Shown here one piece after another: positions 62,139-64,000 of a stretch of 64,000 nt of DNA. The DNA comes from Kamptonema formosum PCC 6407 (lineage in GTDB: Bacteria > Cyanobacteriota > Cyanobacteriia > Cyanobacteriales > Microcoleaceae): contig NZ_KB235903.1 in assembly GCF_000332155.1 (NCBI RefSeq), positions 1,456,747-1,520,746 on the forward strand, written 5' to 3'. Below the pieces are notes generated by a model, which saw only the letters and a list, made by a program, of their open reading frames with translations, made no database searches and had not been told where the DNA came from. A program made the position numbers and the translations under genes. Positions within the stretch are counted from its first letter, which is position 1. Each line of letters begins with the position of its first letter.

Positions 62139-62204
62139 GTAGGGTGCGTCAGTAGCATCACCTTGATTCTTTCGCTAGAAACTACAGTCTGACGCACCCT
62201 ACAA
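62139..62204. repeat. GTAGGGTGCGTCAG inverted repeat
   Basis: GTAGGGTGCGTCAG and CTGACGCACCCTAC (about 62140-62204) flank about 37 bases, then GAAACCCGGTTTCT (62212-62226) and a similar copy to 62279. A dispersed non-coding element between GNAT and precursor genes. Confidence 0.7.
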
Positions 62205-62304
62205 GTTAATAGAAACCCGGTTTCTAGTTTTATACTTCGCTTATTCCCAATAATTTTAGGAAATAAACCGGTTTCTAGACAATTGCGTAAGTCCTGTCTC
62301 AGAA

Positions 62305-62336
62305 ATACAGAAGGAAGTAAATTTGGGTGTGCTAAT
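62305..62336 (-). repeat. 32-base duplicate of the lanM 3' end
   Basis: Bases 62305-62336 are identical to 63026-63057, the codons for LAHPNLLPSV near the C-terminus of the lanthipeptide synthetase. The surrounding minus-strand frame (62069-62380) is not a convincing gene. It is probably a relic of a duplicated or deleted synthetase copy. Confidence 0.8.
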
Positions 62337-62428
62337 TGTCTAAATTGAATACAGAGACGGGCAGGATGCCCATCCCACAATAATTGTAGAAAAATTGACT
62401 GTCAAATTAGATGCGTAGCAGCTTAGTA

Positions 62429-62767
62429 CTAATTGCAACCAGGCACGCCTGGGGTGTTGGTAATCACCCGGCTACTCCCACCCCTGCGACGACCACCTGC
62501 GATAGCTTCCAATTCCGCATCAGAAAGTTCTTCGGTGTCATCCGTTGGTTTAGATGGCAACACTAGGTAATAGGTAGTAGGGGTTTCTTCTACTATCTGG
62601 ATGGTGATTCCAGGGATATTATCCACACCCATTTCCTTAGCAATGACTGCTGTGGGGTTACTGAGTAGTTCTTGCTTAAATGACTCGTCCTGCCAAGCTT
62701 TGGCAATCAGTTTGGCTTGTAGTTCTTCACGAGTCATTGGTTCCGGTTGAGATGTTGATGAAGTCAT
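62429..62767 (-). CDS. NHLP-leader RiPP precursor peptide
   Basis: 112 residues. The leader (about 12-92) is of the nitrile-hydratase-like type: ELQAKLIAKAWQDESFKQEL, LSNPTAVIAKEMG, then PGITIQIVEETPTTYYLVLP and ELSDAELEAIAGG. Cleavage after the Gly-Gly at 91-92 would release a 20-residue core with Arg93-95, a second Gly-Gly (96-97), Ser98, Ser99, Thr103, Thr105 and a single Cys111. One Cys allows a single thioether ring to a Ser or Thr; other Ser/Thr may be dehydrated. The adjacent LanM and GNAT genes support this. ATG at 62767. Confidence 0.9.
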   Translation of the reverse strand: MTSSTSQPEPMTREELQAKLIAKAWQDESFKQELLSNPTAVIAKEMGVDNIPGITIQIVEETPTTYYLVLPSKPTDDTEELSDAELEAIAGGRRRGGSSRVITNTPGVPGCN

Positions 62768-63011
62768 GGGAAAAAACCTCTATTTAGATGTTGTACATGA
62801 CTGAGGTGGCATGAGAAAGCTACCTCAAATTTAGTGTGGTTTTAGGGTAACACTGGTTACAGCCCTTGATCGCGATCGTTACAAGTTTGTAATATTTTCA
62901 GAGTGATTTGGACAAATACTCTCTTGGCATTGAATTCATTAATGTTGTTTCTAAGTATTAAAGCTAACTAAAAAATAGAGAGTTAGGGAGTAATAACCAA
63001 GTTATTCTGGA
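62768..63011. other. Gap between lanM and the precursor gene
   Basis: 244 bases, AT-rich, no gene. GAGGTTTTTTCCC just upstream of the precursor start on the minus strand provides a ribosome binding site. A promoter of the precursor is likely here, since precursors are often expressed more than the synthetase. Confidence 0.4.
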
Positions 63012-64000
63012 TTAGTTCCACAATAATACAGAAGGAAGTAAATTTGGGTGTGCTAATCGTAATAGTTGATAGCCAATCCCCGCCGTACCGCGAAAGAAAC
63101 TTGGACTGTAAAAATCTCCTTCAATTTGGGGATACAGAGAAAAATGACCTAAATGTTTTGCTCTAGCTATTAGATAGGAAGTTTGTTTTTGGGCAAGTTC
63201 CCATAAGTCTGAACGCGATAGTTTTTGTGCAGCCACCATTAGCAATTCTATTCTGCCAAAGTTGCCACAGCATAGATGATCTATACTTTGTAAACCAAAC
63301 TGCTGAGTTGTGTCTGCTGCGTCGGCGATTTCTTGCAAAATTTGGGCAGTTTCCAGAATCTCTAAGCTACCTAAACGAGCTAAACCAATACCAGGAGCAC
63401 CATGACACCAGCTTGTCATAAAACTAGGTTGCTGTTCGTTTGGGTTAAAAGATCGGAAGTCTGGCCAATTTTTAGCGCTAGCAGAAAAGACGCTGGCTTC
63501 ATAGGCTTGTGCTTCCTGTGCAGCTTTGAGAAACACCGGATCGGAGGTGGATTTGTACAGCCGAAGCAAAGCATAGGCAATGCCTGCTGCACCATGAGAA
63601 AATCCTGTTAATAATTTTGATTCGATACTTTGTCCAGCTTTCAAGCCAGACTGAGTGCAAGCAGTACGGTGATTTAGCAAGTGATAACCGCAGGCGATCG
63701 CAGTATCTAAAACAATAGGTTCTTTGATGACGGAATGTAAACTTAGTAATCCTAGTATGGCTCCGGCTGCACCTGCCAAAACGTCAAAAGTGCGATCGCG
63801 CGCGATCGCTTCCGGGGTAATCAAAGAAGCAACAACTTTACTCAAATCCAGCAATTCAGGTGCATCCAAAAATTGGCTAACCCGTACTAGAGCATAAACA
63901 ATCGAGCCTAATCCGCTAGCACCACCAATGCCAATTTCTTTAACCATTCTAGACACGAATTGCGATTTTTCATCTTGCAATATCTGTCCCAGGGGTTGCA
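63012..64000 (-). CDS. lanM: Class II lanthipeptide synthetase LanM, C-terminal cyclase part
   Basis: The frame is open to the right edge; only the C-terminal about 330 residues are visible, and a full LanM has about 1000. The region is a LanC-like cyclase: GFSHGAAGIAYALLR, then WCHGAPGIGLARLG with the first zinc Cys, and HLCCGNFGRIE, where a Cys replaces the usual His ligand, so all three zinc ligands are Cys. This CCG type is that of prochlorosin synthetase ProcM, known for wide substrate tolerance. The end is LAHPNLLPSVLLWN. It would dehydrate Ser/Thr and close thioether rings on the precursor downstream. Confidence 0.9.
   Translation of the reverse strand, partial: QPLGQILQDEKSQFVSRMVKEIGIGGASGLGSIVYALVRVSQFLDAPELLDLSKVVASLITPEAIARDRTFDVLAGAAGAILGLLSLHSVIKEPIVLDTAIACGYHLLNHRTACTQSGLKAGQSIESKLLTGFSHGAAGIAYALLRLYKSTSDPVFLKAAQEAQAYEASVFSASAKNWPDFRSFNPNEQQPSFMTSWCHGAPGIGLARLGSLEILETAQILQEIADAADTTQQFGLQSIDHLCCGNFGRIELLMVAAQKLSRSDLWELAQKQTSYLIARAKHLGHFSLYPQIEGDFYSPSFFRGTAGIGYQLLRLAHPNLLPSVLLWN

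Noticed and set aside
62069-62380. 103-codon minus-strand frame between precursor and GNAT
   Set aside because: Its first part is the 32-base lanM duplicate and the rest crosses palindromic repeats; composition is not protein-like.

Overview
This window is a chromosomal stretch from a filamentous, oxygen-evolving cyanobacterium. Evidence: psbT, a Ycf37-type photosystem I assembly protein, a cyAbrB regulator, glycolate dehydrogenase, DUF1997, DUF4079 and IMS (ARC6-like) proteins, many GCGATCGC (HIP1) octamers, and intergenic spaces full of seven-base tandem repeats and small palindromic elements. The style (no heterocyst genes, many MITE-like repeats, an NHLP/LanM cluster) suggests an Oscillatoriales-type genome such as Kamptonema, Oscillatoria or Microcoleus, but nothing here fixes the genus.

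Layout. 1-5.6 kb: translation genes rpsB and tsf (minus strand) with a structured rpsB leader, then pyrR, cbiB, an Rrf2 regulator and cyAbrB. 6.5-11.6 kb: MoxR ATPase, RibF, a metallo-beta-lactamase-fold hydrolase and a class I fructose-bisphosphate aldolase, all minus, with a strongly structured unassigned stretch near 10 kb. 12-18.3 kb: M1 aminopeptidase with HEAT repeats, a Nudix hydrolase, a GAF-PAS adenylate cyclase, rpmI-rplT and ycf37. 18.6-26.2 kb: a repeat-bearing membrane protein, holA, a 2H phosphoesterase, cobL, a methyltransferase, a membrane-anchored GH104 lysozyme and an SDR protein. 26.4-33.3 kb: DUF1997, a glycosyltransferase, DUF4079, a long ankyrin protein, a 2OG-Fe(II) oxygenase and purH. 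33.6-39.8 kb: a LOV-domain histidine kinase, glcD, Uma2, a small DMT protein and a GT2 glycosyltransferase. 40.1-44 kb: psbT, a frameshifted nrdR, rps1, a HAD phosphatase and a small unknown gene behind a perfect CIRCE operator. 44.4-58.5 kb: ABC transporter parts, two secreted or membrane unknowns, a GNAT protein, a two-domain PPK2, a YdcF protein and a DUF433/DUF5615 pair. 58.5-61 kb: a tiny membrane protein overlapping an IMS-domain gene, a phosphoribulokinase-like kinase and a PIN toxin remnant.

The right edge (61.1-64 kb, minus strand) is the most distinctive region: a lanthipeptide synthetase of the three-cysteine (CCG, ProcM-like) type running off the window, an NHLP-leader precursor with a 20-residue Arg-rich core containing one Cys, and a tandem-domain GNAT acyltransferase. 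Together they look like a RiPP cluster that could make an acylated lanthipeptide. A 32-base copy of the lanM 3' end between precursor and GNAT suggests local rearrangement.

Other points: nrdR has lost its reading frame between its two zinc-binding CxxC pairs. A textbook HrcA/CIRCE operator controls no chaperone gene here. The rpsB leader can form a stem plus a 7-bp pseudoknot next to the ribosome binding site. Most gaps longer than 100 bases hold heptamer arrays, often inside palindromic or TIR-bounded elements. No tRNA, rRNA, CRISPR array or complete insertion sequence was seen.
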